A stretch of DNA of 64,000 bases. Source: Sphingobacterium corticibacter. Its GTDB lineage: Bacteria; Bacteroidota; Bacteroidia; Sphingobacteriales; Sphingobacteriaceae. The stretch spans positions 30,409-94,408 of the forward strand of contig NZ_QDKG01000009.1 in NCBI RefSeq assembly GCF_003076635.1, given 5' to 3'. Positions within the stretch are counted from its first letter, which is position 1. Each line of letters opens with the position of its first letter. A program made the position numbers and the translations under genes. Below the pieces are notes generated by a model, which had not been told where the DNA came from, did not search any database, and saw only the letters and a list, made by a program, of their open reading frames with translations. Shown here one piece after another: positions 1 through 8,476 of this stretch.

Positions 1-649
1 CGGCTTCTTCTTGCGGATCGTCTGCGTACAATTTAATCAGTCGATTATCGATGAGATCTTCAACGCTGTTTTCTGGATCAGCAAGCAAGACATCTTTGAT
101 TCGAATATCATCAATCAGCTTGCCGTCCGAATCGATGACGTAGAGTACATCAATCGTTTCAGAAGCTTTACCATACCGGCGAATGTGATCTAGTACACGT
201 GGGATGGACCAATGAGATTTGACCGTGATATAATCCGGCGTCATCAAACGACCGACACTATCTTCGGGATAACCGAGTAACGATAAAGCTTCTTTGCGCT
301 CTTCGGGTGAGAGCAGGATGATGATACGTTTTACGGCATCACCTTTTAATTCACTTAAAAAAGATGTCCGGTCATCAGGAGGCATCTCATTTATCAACTC
401 GCGAACTTTGGGAGCAGAGAGTTTTTTTATGATTCGCTCTTGCGTTGGAAAGTCGAGAATTCGAAAAACATTGATCGCCCTTTTGATACTTAAGGTTTCT
501 AAAAACAAAGGACCATGTTCTGGAAGTTCGTCAATGAGCTCCTCGACATCGGATATATTTAAGTCATTTAAATAATCCTCCAATGAGAGCATATCGCCTT
601 GTTCGATGAGCAGCTCGATGCGCTCTACCTGCATGTCTAGTTCTTCCAT
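1..649 (-). CDS. mgtE: Magnesium transporter MgtE, N-terminal part (cut by window edge)
   Basis: This is the 5' part of an MgtE-type Mg2+ channel of the inner membrane, about 216 residues; the gene continues beyond position 1. It begins MEELDMQVERIELLIEQGD and shows the helical MgtE N-domain (DVEELIDELPEHG, MPPDDRTSFLSEL, LSPEERKEALSLLGYPEDSVGRLMT in pieces). It then runs into the first CBS domain (DVLYVIDSDGKLIDDI). Both domains form the cytosolic Mg2+ sensor in this family; the membrane domain lies outside the window. The start at 649 is chosen because AGGAGGGCAAT lies directly upstream, an unusually strong Shine-Dalgarno for this phylum. The family call is firm. Confidence 0.93.
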   Translation of the reverse strand, partial: MEELDMQVERIELLIEQGDMLSLEDYLNDLNISDVEELIDELPEHGPLFLETLSIKRAINVFRILDFPTQERIIKKLSAPKVRELINEMPPDDRTSFLSELKGDAVKRIIILLSPEERKEALSLLGYPEDSVGRLMTPDYITVKSHWSIPRVLDHIRRYGKASETIDVLYVIDSDGKLIDDIRIKDVLLADPENSVEDLIDNRLIKLYADDPQEEA

Positions 650-1294
650 ATTGCCCTCCTTTTATTAAACCCTACATTGGTGTTGATCTGATAATTTGCT
701 TGCAAAAGTCGGGTATTTTGACCGGAATCGCTAATTAAATTTTACTGCACGCTAAGCTCATTTGGATTCCCTTGTGCTCACAAAAACACGGTGATGGACA
801 ACAATAAACCCACGAGAATCACGACATAATGTCAGTGATAAATATAAAACAAATGAGCTAACCGATCTACAATTTAATTTATAAAACCACAGCTCAATAA
901 GCTTAAAGAAGTTCCGATTTTGACACGATCATTTTGGTCGTCAAATAAATTCGACAAGCTAACTTTTATTGGACTACTCATTGTTTTTTAGAACCCAATC
1001 TCGAACAGCAACCATAACTGCAGAAATTTCGCCAACTGCAATTCCGGTAGACATAGCGACACAAATATTGATTGTCAATGAGGATTATATCACAAAATAG
1101 TTTAGCTTTATCTTATGATTGAAAAAGCGCATACAATCAGCAAATTGGACAACTTTGCAACAGTTTACGTGTTAAATAGCATAATTATTTAAAATACATA
1201 TATTACTACATTTCAGATATATACAAAAATTACATAACCTATAGGTATATATAAAACAATTTTTTTTTACTAAAAAAATTAGCTAAATCAATAA
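650..1294. other. AT-rich intergenic region, mgtE to metallopeptidase gene
   Basis: About 645 nt between two divergently transcribed genes. No tRNA, strong hairpin or conserved coding sequence is recognised. One 26-codon minus-strand frame at 974-1054 (MSTGIAVGEISAVMVAVRDW and six more residues) is open but has no ribosome site or known relative. The last 100 nt before the plus-strand gene are very A/T-rich, as expected for a promoter, but no clear TAnnTTTG box is seen there. Confidence 0.5.
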
Positions 1295-4129
1295 ATGAAT
1301 AAAATCTTACAAAATAATATACTATACATCAGTGTTTTAACATTACTGATATCAACATATAATTCACATTCAACTTTTGCCCAGATTATTGACAACGATC
1401 AAGTGGACCCACGCATCAAATGGGAGCAGTTCAATTTGCCAAATCATCGGGTTATATTTCCGCAAAGTTATCGTCGACAAGCTTCTATCCTGACACATCA
1501 GCTGGATAGCATGCGCTATTTTGCGAATGCTGATTTGTCCAGCGACCCCAAAAAAATACCCGTTATTCTACATGCGAATCATATCCTTCAAAATGGTTTT
1601 GTACAAATGGGGCCGCGAAAAACGGAGTTCTATCCCTTACCTAGTGGTGTAGCTAGCAATGTAGAATGGTTACCAAATCTCGCGCAACACGAGCTACGAC
1701 ATGTGGCTCAAATGGACAAATTGACAGGCCGTTTGAAGGCACCATTTTTTGAACAACTAGCCTTTGCCATGTTCGGCATTCACTTGCCAGCATGGTATTT
1801 TGAAGGAGATGCGGTGGCTACCGAAACACGATTTTCTACTGGTGGCCGCGGACGAATGCCTTCGTGGTTTATGCCACTTCGAGCCAACCAACTGAGTGGT
1901 CGATCGTATACTTTTGACAAAAATATACTAGGTTCATTTAAGCATATCACACCTTCTTTTTACCTCACGGGCTACCTGATGAACGTCCATCTGACGAACC
2001 AATTTGGTTATGATATTCGAACAGACATGCTAGAAGAAATGCACGGAAAACTTTTCCGACCATTCAACTTTTATAAAGCCTTGCGCGGAAACACGGAAAC
2101 TTTCAACAGCCAAAGATTGTATCGAAGTGCCATCGATTCTATCGGAAATATCTGGAAAAGTGAAGCGCTTGGAAAGGCTTTGATGAACCCGATCACCACA
2201 CCTTCCAGTCGTTATCCACAGAACTATTTGCTTCCACAATACGACAATGGGAAGCTGTTTAGCCTGTTCCAAGGACCACAAAAAGTGTCTCAAATCGTGA
2301 GTATTTCTGAAGGAAAAGCAAAGCATATTGCTTATACAGGACAGCAGCTGATGCCCTATTTTCACCTTAATAAAGACTTGATCGTGTGGGACGAAGTGCG
2401 GAAGAATGCGCGTTATGGAAAGAACACTTTTCAAGTGATTCATGTGATGAATTGGAAAACAGGGCGTCAAAAAACATTAAAGCTTCCTGATTTTGTATAC
2501 ACTCCTGCCCTTTCTCCCAACAATGAAAAGATCGCTGTAGTCCGCGTTGATCCTGCAGGTCGAAGCAGTTTGTTGCTGTATGATTTGACTACAGAAGTGA
2601 CCACTAACACCTTTTTTCTTCCAGAAGGTATCCATATTCAACAACCACAATTCCATAGTAATGGACAAAAAATTGTCTGTATAGCGGTATCTGATCAAGG
2701 AACAAGCATATATGAATTTGAAACCACCAATGGACTATACAGCCAAATCTTACCTTGGGGACAGCAAACTTTAGAGCGCCCGATATATGCTGGCGACGAT
2801 ATTATTTACAAAGCGCACTACAATGCCATAGACAATTTGTACCGCTGGGACCGTAAGAATAACGCTATTTATCCATTGACGAATGCGCTATACGGCGCTT
2901 TTAATCCTACGTTGGCAAGCGCAGACTCCCTGATATTTAACGAATACACGCCAGATGGACATCGGATTGTGCAATTGCCACTAACGAATCTGGAAAAAGT
3001 GACGCCCTCTTCTATTAAGCCGGTGCTGTACGATCGTAGGGACACCATCGCACACCAACCTCAGCAATCTACGACAATAAAGACAGCAACAGACACGGCA
3101 CTTACCAAGCCTTATAACACGCTTTCTAGCCTGTTGAATTTTCACAGTTTATCCATCAGCAGCAATAATTTCGAGAGTTTGGACAACTTTAGACCGGGTA
3201 TATTCTGGTTGGCCAATGACTTATTAAATACCTCACAGATCATGTTAGGGTACGAGTATGATACTGATATCCGAAAAAGCATATATAGCGCAGACTTTAC
3301 TTATGCCAAATATTACCCAAAATTCTCTTTGCGTTACGAGAACAGAGGGCAAATTGGTCAAGCTCGTGTGAATGATGGTAGCTTTACACAGTTTGACTGG
3401 AGAGAACATGTTTATTCCGCTAACATTCAGATTCCTTTTTCTATTTACCGTCAACAGATTATTTATAGTTATGGTATCAATTTGGGCACATCTTATCTCA
3501 AGCGTTATGATGTGAATATGCGTCTCAACAACTTTAACGATGAAATTGCATTTCCATTGAATTACCAAGCCTATTTCAATCGCAATATGCGACGCAGTAC
3601 CATGGATTTGCAACCGAGATGGGGACAAAATTTCAGTATGACTTACCGGCATCTACCATTCGCCAATGAGTCGTTGTCTGGAAATATTCTATCACTGAGG
3701 ACGGGATTCTATTTCCCAGGTATCATGTTAAATCATGGCTTGCAAGTGCGTATGAGCTTTCAGCACAAGACAGGCACATACCTCTTCAACAACGATATTC
3801 CGGTCGTGAGTGGTTTCGGATATTTTCCATCTCCTCGAGTGGACAACACCCTTTTGCTTTCATACAGATTGCCTATTGCATATCCCGATTGGACTGTAGG
3901 TCCACTGGCCTACGTAAAACGTATCCAAGCACGCTTGTTTTCAGATTATCAAAATATACAAGACTCTGGATTAGCTCCCAAAACGTTTGGATTGGGCCTA
4001 TCTGCGGATGTCAATTTCTTACGATATGTCTTGCCGGATGTTAACATTGGTGTACAAGGGATTTACATCAATGATAATCGGGCATCGCAACGCGTTGTGC
4101 CTGTTTTCAACCTGAGCTACACCTACTAG
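1295..4129 (+). CDS. Outer-membrane metallopeptidase / TolB-like propeller / beta-barrel protein
   Basis: A 944-residue exported protein with a signal peptide (hydrophobic residues 9-21, cleavage near FAQ at 28-30). Residues about 45-290 hold a gluzincin-type peptidase: HELRH at 132-136 with a candidate third ligand E170 in AWYFEGDAVATET. Residues about 300-590 contain repeated beta-propeller-like strands (TPALSPNNEKIAVVRVD, QPQFHSNGQKIVCIAV), as in TolB-family proteins. The last 300 residues alternate aromatic beta-strands and end FNLSYTY, typical of an outer-membrane barrel closing on an aromatic residue. The architecture is visible; the substrate is unknown. It stands alone, with its own terminator shared with pgk. 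Confidence 0.75.
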   Translation: MNKILQNNILYISVLTLLISTYNSHSTFAQIIDNDQVDPRIKWEQFNLPNHRVIFPQSYRRQASILTHQLDSMRYFANADLSSDPKKIPVILHANHILQNGFVQMGPRKTEFYPLPSGVASNVEWLPNLAQHELRHVAQMDKLTGRLKAPFFEQLAFAMFGIHLPAWYFEGDAVATETRFSTGGRGRMPSWFMPLRANQLSGRSYTFDKNILGSFKHITPSFYLTGYLMNVHLTNQFGYDIRTDMLEEMHGKLFRPFNFYKALRGNTETFNSQRLYRSAIDSIGNIWKSEALGKALMNPITTPSSRYPQNYLLPQYDNGKLFSLFQGPQKVSQIVSISEGKAKHIAYTGQQLMPYFHLNKDLIVWDEVRKNARYGKNTFQVIHVMNWKTGRQKTLKLPDFVYTPALSPNNEKIAVVRVDPAGRSSLLLYDLTTEVTTNTFFLPEGIHIQQPQFHSNGQKIVCIAVSDQGTSIYEFETTNGLYSQILPWGQQTLERPIYAGDDIIYKAHYNAIDNLYRWDRKNNAIYPLTNALYGAFNPTLASADSLIFNEYTPDGHRIVQLPLTNLEKVTPSSIKPVLYDRRDTIAHQPQQSTTIKTATDTALTKPYNTLSSLLNFHSLSISSNNFESLDNFRPGIFWLANDLLNTSQIMLGYEYDTDIRKSIYSADFTYAKYYPKFSLRYENRGQIGQARVNDGSFTQFDWREHVYSANIQIPFSIYRQQIIYSYGINLGTSYLKRYDVNMRLNNFNDEIAFPLNYQAYFNRNMRRSTMDLQPRWGQNFSMTYRHLPFANESLSGNILSLRTGFYFPGIMLNHGLQVRMSFQHKTGTYLFNNDIPVVSGFGYFPSPRVDNTLLLSYRLPIAYPDWTVGPLAYVKRIQARLFSDYQNIQDSGLAPKTFGLGLSADVNFLRYVLPDVNIGVQGIYINDNRASQRVVPVFNLSYTY

Positions 4130-4147
4130 CGGCATACTAGCTACGAG

Positions 4148-4182
4148 AAAGGCTCATTCGAAATTAATCGGATGAGCCTTTT
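4148..4182. terminator. Bidirectional terminator between the peptidase gene and pgk
   Basis: AAAGGCTCAT pairs with ATGAGCCTTT across a 14-nt loop. T-rich flanks on both strands suit the two convergent genes ending at 4129 and 4206. Confidence 0.8.
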
Positions 4183-4205
4183 ATATGAATTTATCTTCTG
4201 ATCGA

Positions 4206-5402
4206 CTATTCGCTTTCAGAGATGGCTTTGACACCTGGAAGTGTTTTACCTTCCATATATTCTAGCAAAGCACCACCGCCTGTACTTACGTAACTCACAT
4301 GCTCCGTCATACCGAATTTAGAAACGGCAGCTGCAGAATCACCTCCGCCAATGAGTGAAAATGCTCCTCTTTCCGTAGCGGCTACGACCGCGTCAGCTAC
4401 TGCACGCGTACCTTTTGCGAATGTATCCATTTCGAATACACCCATTGGGCCGTTCCATAATAGTGTATTTGAGGCACTAATCACTTCTGCAAAGTGCTCA
4501 CCAGATTCTGAACCAATATCAAGACCTTGCTTATCTGCAGGAATAGCATCGTTTGCACCATTGTATACGGCTGCATCGTTGGCAAAACGATCTGCAATTT
4601 GCGCATCCGTAGGCAATACTAGATTCACGTTTTTCTCTTCTGCTTTCTTCACCAAAGCATTCGCTAAGTCTAGTTTATCCAATTCTACCAACGATTGACC
4701 AATCTCGCCTCCACGTGCTTTCACAAACGTGTAGGCCATACCGCCACCTATAATTAGATTATCTACTTTATCCAACAATGCCTCGATCAACTCCAACTTG
4801 TCAGACACCTTCGCTCCGCCCATAATTGCCGTAAATGGTCTTGTCGGGTGGTTCATCACTTTTTCAGCATTTTCAATTTCTTTGGCCATCAGGTATCCAA
4901 AGACTTTGTTGTTGGAAAAATTTTCTGCGATCACAGCGGTCGATGCGTGTGCGCGATGTGCTGTTCCGAATGCATCATTGACATAAACGTCACCCAGCGC
5001 AGCTAATTTTTTAGCAAACTCTTGATCACCTTTTTCTTCTTCTTTGTAGAAACGAAGGTTTTCTAGCAGCAATACCTCACCCGATTTCAACGCAGCAGCT
5101 TTATCAACTACTTCACTACCAATGCAATCATTAGCGAATTGCACGTCGACACCTAATACTTCCGAAAGGTGTTTTACGATATGCTTTAGCGAGTATTTTT
5201 CTGTAGGTCCTTCTTTTGGTCTTCCTAAGTGGGACATCAAAATAACAGACCCGCCATCTTTTAATATTTTTTGTATCGTAGGGAGAGCTCCTTGTATACG
5301 GTTATCATCCGTGATGTTAAAATCATCGTCTAACGGCACATTGAAATCCACACGAACAAGGGCTTTTTTCCCTGAAAAATTTAAATCGTCAATAGTCTTC
5401 AT
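4206..5402 (-). CDS. pgk: Phosphoglycerate kinase
   Basis: Cytosolic glycolytic enzyme interconverting 1,3-bisphosphoglycerate + ADP and 3-phosphoglycerate + ATP. At 398 residues it is full length for the bacterial family. Visible signatures include [13 protein letters not shown] near the N-terminus, [45 protein letters not shown] and the nucleotide-binding end GGGDSAAAV...[14 protein letters not shown]. It is monocistronic, with a terminator behind it and yceI's own terminator ahead of it. Nothing is unusual. Confidence 0.98.
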   Translation of the reverse strand: MKTIDDLNFSGKKALVRVDFNVPLDDDFNITDDNRIQGALPTIQKILKDGGSVILMSHLGRPKEGPTEKYSLKHIVKHLSEVLGVDVQFANDCIGSEVVDKAAALKSGEVLLLENLRFYKEEEKGDQEFAKKLAALGDVYVNDAFGTAHRAHASTAVIAENFSNNKVFGYLMAKEIENAEKVMNHPTRPFTAIMGGAKVSDKLELIEALLDKVDNLIIGGGMAYTFVKARGGEIGQSLVELDKLDLANALVKKAEEKNVNLVLPTDAQIADRFANDAAVYNGANDAIPADKQGLDIGSESGEHFAEVISASNTLLWNGPMGVFEMDTFAKGTRAVADAVVAATERGAFSLIGGGDSAAAVSKFGMTEHVSYVSTGGGALLEYMEGKTLPGVKAISESE

Positions 5403-5496
5403 AGTTCAAACTTTAAGGCCTAAATATACAAAAAAGCAGGTCTTTTAAAAGCTAAAGCCATGTTAATTTAAATGTTCGTTGTAAATAAAACACAAA

Positions 5497-5527
5497 AAAA
5501 CCTACAGAAATATTTCTGTAGGTTTTA
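5497..5527 (-). terminator. Terminator of the YceI-like lipoprotein gene
   Basis: AAAACCTACAGAAAT and ATTTCTGTAGGTTTT form a near-perfect stem with T runs on either strand. It lies 38 nt past the yceI stop and upstream of pgk. Confidence 0.8.
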
Positions 5528-5564
5528 TTATATAGTCCCACATGCGTAGGGCTAACGGTATGAG

Positions 5565-6194
5565 TTACGCTTTGTTTGCAACAAGGTTAACTTTGAAGTT
5601 GATTTCTTTTGAAATCAAGTCATCCTCTTTACCCGAGTAATTAACACCCCAGTCTGCACGTGTAATGTTGAAATCGGCTTTTACTTTTACAGTAGTTTCT
5701 GTAAGCTCTTCTACATTTGCGTCGAAAGTAACATTTTTAGAAATACCTTTGATCGTCAAGTTACCTGCAATCACCACGTTATTAGCAGATGAACCTGCAG
5801 TAACTTGTGTAATTTGGAAAGTAGCCTCAGGAAACTCTGCTACGTTGAAGAAATCTTCATTTTTCAAGTGGCCATCTAAGTTACCTTTGTACTCACCTTC
5901 TAAGTCAGTAGAGCTGATTGTGTTCATATCCAATACAAAGTTACCACCAGAGATAGCTTCATTATCTACCAATAGAGAACCAGATTTGATATCTACAGTA
6001 CCTTCATGAAATCCTGTTACTTTAGTACCTTTCCAGATTAGAGAAGATTGTGCTGTATCCACATTGTAAGCTGTTCCTACAGATTCGCCTGCTTCTACCG
6101 CATCTGCTGTTTCTGCTTTTTTACCTTCTGGATTGCCAGCACATGCCGACAAAATTAACGCAGCTGCAGCTGCTACTACTGTCATTCTATTCAT
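5565..6194 (-). CDS. YceI-family lipid-binding lipoprotein
   Basis: A 209-residue lipoprotein: signal sequence with lipobox LSAC (Cys17), a linker rich in E/A/G (to about residue 40), then a YceI lipocalin-like barrel (YNVDTAQSSLIWKGTKVTGFHEGT; VIAGNLTIKGISKNVTFDA; FNITRADWGVNYSG). YceI proteins bind isoprenoid or lipid ligands in the periplasm. The N-terminal Cys predicts membrane anchoring, a common arrangement in Bacteroidota. It is monocistronic, with a promoter box at 6231-6238 and its own terminator. The physiological ligand is not inferable. Confidence 0.9.
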   Translation of the reverse strand: MNRMTVVAAAAALILSACAGNPEGKKAETADAVEAGESVGTAYNVDTAQSSLIWKGTKVTGFHEGTVDIKSGSLLVDNEAISGGNFVLDMNTISSTDLEGEYKGNLDGHLKNEDFFNVAEFPEATFQITQVTAGSSANNVVIAGNLTIKGISKNVTFDANVEELTETTVKVKADFNITRADWGVNYSGKEDDLISKEINFKVNLVANKA

Positions 6195-6230
6195 GATTGA
6201 TCTATTTAATGTTTAAACATCTAGTTTCAA

Positions 6231-6238
6231 CAAAGATA
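6231..6238 (-). promoter_or_regulatory. Candidate -7 promoter element of yceI-like gene
   Basis: TATCTTTG on the minus strand matches the Bacteroidota -7 consensus TAnnTTTG, 36 nt before the ATG. No matching -33 TTTG is obvious. Confidence 0.5.
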
Positions 6239-6277
6239 AAAAGTATTCTGTAATAAGTGAAAAAAATCAAAAAATTG

Positions 6278-7603
6278 CTAATGACCTTGTGGTGAAGCTT
6301 CTACACGACGAATATCAGCGCCTAAAGCTTTCAAACGTTTTTCAATATGCTGGTAGCCACGCTCAATCTGTTCGATATTATGAATTACAGAAGTGCCCTG
6401 CGCAGACAGTGCGGCAATCAAAAGTGATACCCCAGCACGAATATCTGGTGAAGTCATTTCGATACCACGTAAGGTATTTTGTTTGTTCAACCCAATCACG
6501 GTGGCACGATGCGGGTCACATAGAATAATCTGAGCACCCATATCAATCAATTTATCAACGAAGAATAAGCGGCTCTCAAACATCTTTTGATGAATCAAGA
6601 CATTACCTTTAGCTTGTATAGCGGTAACTAATACAATGCTCAATAAGTCTGGCGTAAAACCAGGCCAAGGCGCATCGGAAATGGTCAAGATAGATCCATC
6701 AATAAAGGTATCGATCTCGTAACTCTTTTGTGCAGGAATATAGATATCGTCTCCACGTAGTTCGAATTGTATACCTAATCGAGCAAAAATAGAAGGAATA
6801 ATTCCCAATTCGGCAAAGCAAACATCTTTGATGGTGAGCTCCGAACCTGTCATCGCGGCTAGACCGATAAATGAACCAATCTCGATCATATCAGGCAACA
6901 TGCGATGTGTAGTACCGCCCAATTTCTCAACGCCTTCAATCGTTAACAAGTTAGATCCGATCCCAGAAATATTAGCTCCCATACGGTTCAACATCTTACA
7001 GAGTTGTTGCAAATAGGGTTCGCAAGCTGCGTTATAAATCGTTGTTGTACCTTTGGCTAACACAGCAGCCATCACAATATTTGCCGTACCTGTAACAGAC
7101 GCTTCGTCCATTAATATATACGTACCTTTTAATTGAGTTGCGTCGACGTTGAAAAAGTTCTTTTCGGCATCGTAGTTAAACTTTGCACCCAACTTTTCGA
7201 AACCCAAAAAATGCGTATCTAATCTTCTACGCCCGATCTTATCCCCTCCCGGTTTTGGAATCGCTGCTTTACCAAAACGAGCCAATAGTGGACCTACGAT
7301 CATAATAGATCCGCGTAGGCTGCCACCCTTTTTCTTAAACTCTTCGGATTGGAAGTAATCGATATTGATATCTTTTGCTTCAAACTCGTACGTATCTTCA
7401 TTCAACCGATTGACCGATACTCCCAAAGCCGCCAATAGATCGATTAGCTTATTGACATCTTTAATATCAGGAATATTGCTAATTGTGATTTTTTCTGGAG
7501 ATAGCAAAACCGCAGAAATAATCTGCAATGCCTCGTTTTTAGCTCCCTGTGGAATGATCTCTCCACTCAATGGCTTACCGCCACGTATTTCAAATGCGTT
7601 CAT
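6278..7603 (-). CDS. murA: UDP-N-acetylglucosamine 1-carboxyvinyltransferase (Cys-to-Asp variant)
   Basis: First committed step of peptidoglycan synthesis: transfer of enolpyruvate from PEP to UDP-GlcNAc in the cytosol. At 441 residues it is slightly longer than typical (about 420) but colinear. Seen: IRGGKPLSGEIIPQGAKNEA at the N-terminus with the catalytic Lys22-Asn23, SLRGSIMIVGPLLARFG, and the active-site loop KPGGDKIGRRRLDTHF. That loop carries Asp121 where E. coli MurA has Cys115, the residue alkylated by fosfomycin. Asp variants are known to be catalytically competent and fosfomycin-insensitive. It lies 70 nt behind the DUF4290 gene, probably in one operon. Confidence 0.97.
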   Translation of the reverse strand: MNAFEIRGGKPLSGEIIPQGAKNEALQIISAVLLSPEKITISNIPDIKDVNKLIDLLAALGVSVNRLNEDTYEFEAKDINIDYFQSEEFKKKGGSLRGSIMIVGPLLARFGKAAIPKPGGDKIGRRRLDTHFLGFEKLGAKFNYDAEKNFFNVDATQLKGTYILMDEASVTGTANIVMAAVLAKGTTTIYNAACEPYLQQLCKMLNRMGANISGIGSNLLTIEGVEKLGGTTHRMLPDMIEIGSFIGLAAMTGSELTIKDVCFAELGIIPSIFARLGIQFELRGDDIYIPAQKSYEIDTFIDGSILTISDAPWPGFTPDLLSIVLVTAIQAKGNVLIHQKMFESRLFFVDKLIDMGAQIILCDPHRATVIGLNKQNTLRGIEMTSPDIRAGVSLLIAALSAQGTSVIHNIEQIERGYQHIEKRLKALGADIRRVEASPQGH

Positions 7604-7631
7604 AGGTAAAATAGCATTCCATTGTAGAAAC

Positions 7632-7661
7632 AGAAGAGGTAAATTGTGATCTACCTCTTCT
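7632..7661 (-). terminator. Hairpin between DUF4290 gene and murA
   Basis: AGAAGAGGTA and TACCTCTTCT form a 10-bp stem with a 10-nt loop in the 70-nt gap. There is no long T run, so it could be a weak terminator, an attenuator or an RNA-processing site rather than a full stop. Confidence 0.45.
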
Positions 7662-7673
7662 ATTTCTTACAAC

Positions 7674-8405
7674 TTATTGAAACTTCTTTCTGTTGTTATT
7701 GTAGTTGCTGTTGTTGTTACTCTTATTGTTGCTGTAGCCACCGCCACCGACTTTCTTTTTCATCATCGGTTTCTTGCCGCCACCCGCATTTTTCTGATGG
7801 CTGCTTTGCTGACTAGAACCACTTGTTTTCGTTCGGCTTCCTGGAGGCGCCGATTTGAAATCTAATTTGGTCAACACCGTATCGCTCGGCAATGTGAGTG
7901 CTCCTTTAGACAGTTCTTTTAAGTCTTGAATGATATGCTCATCCGACACAGAATCTTTATTCCAGGATAGGTAGGCCATCTTCATAAAGTTAGCGATAGA
8001 CAATGCCATGCGTTCCGTGTATTCAGGCTCAGGCTGCGCAATCGCCTTATTAATCATATCCTCTACCGTACGACCGTAATGTTTGTAACGAATACGTTTT
8101 TGCGGATACGCTAATGTTTCGGGTTTTTGGCGAAGCTGACCTCTTTCTGGAATCGGGTATGGAGAATCCACATCGATTTTAAAATCAGAAATGATATACA
8201 AATGATCCCACAGCTTGTGTTTGAAATCAGATACATCACGCAAGTGGGGGTTCAATACGCCCATCATATCAATAACGACCTGCGCTAATCGATTACGTTC
8301 TTCACGATCAGAAATCGTGCAGATATAATCGACCATGTTTTGCACATTACGCCCATATTCGGCCAATATCAAGTGCGACCGAGTACTATTATAATCAAAA
8401 TTCAT
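7674..8405 (-). CDS. DUF4290 family protein with Asn/Lys-rich tail
   Basis: A 243-residue cytosolic protein of the Bacteroidota-restricted DUF4290 family, function unknown. The conserved part (about residues 1-175) starts MNFDYNSTRSHLILAEYGRN and contains VVIDMMGVLNPHLRDVSDFKHKLWDHLY and YGRTVEDMINKAI in pieces. The last 60 residues are low-complexity and basic (KKPMMKKKVGGGGYSNNK, then Asn/Lys/Tyr-rich), which suggests RNA or polyanion binding by a disordered tail (inference). It directly precedes murA, an arrangement I know as common in this phylum. Confidence 0.85.
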   Translation of the reverse strand: MNFDYNSTRSHLILAEYGRNVQNMVDYICTISDREERNRLAQVVIDMMGVLNPHLRDVSDFKHKLWDHLYIISDFKIDVDSPYPIPERGQLRQKPETLAYPQKRIRYKHYGRTVEDMINKAIAQPEPEYTERMALSIANFMKMAYLSWNKDSVSDEHIIQDLKELSKGALTLPSDTVLTKLDFKSAPPGSRTKTSGSSQQSSHQKNAGGGKKPMMKKKVGGGGYSNNKSNNNSNYNNNRKKFQ

Positions 8406-8476
8406 AGTGTTATTTTATATACAAACGTCTGATTATGAAGCTAATGACGTCGTTAAATCTTTTTAATTGTGCTTTT

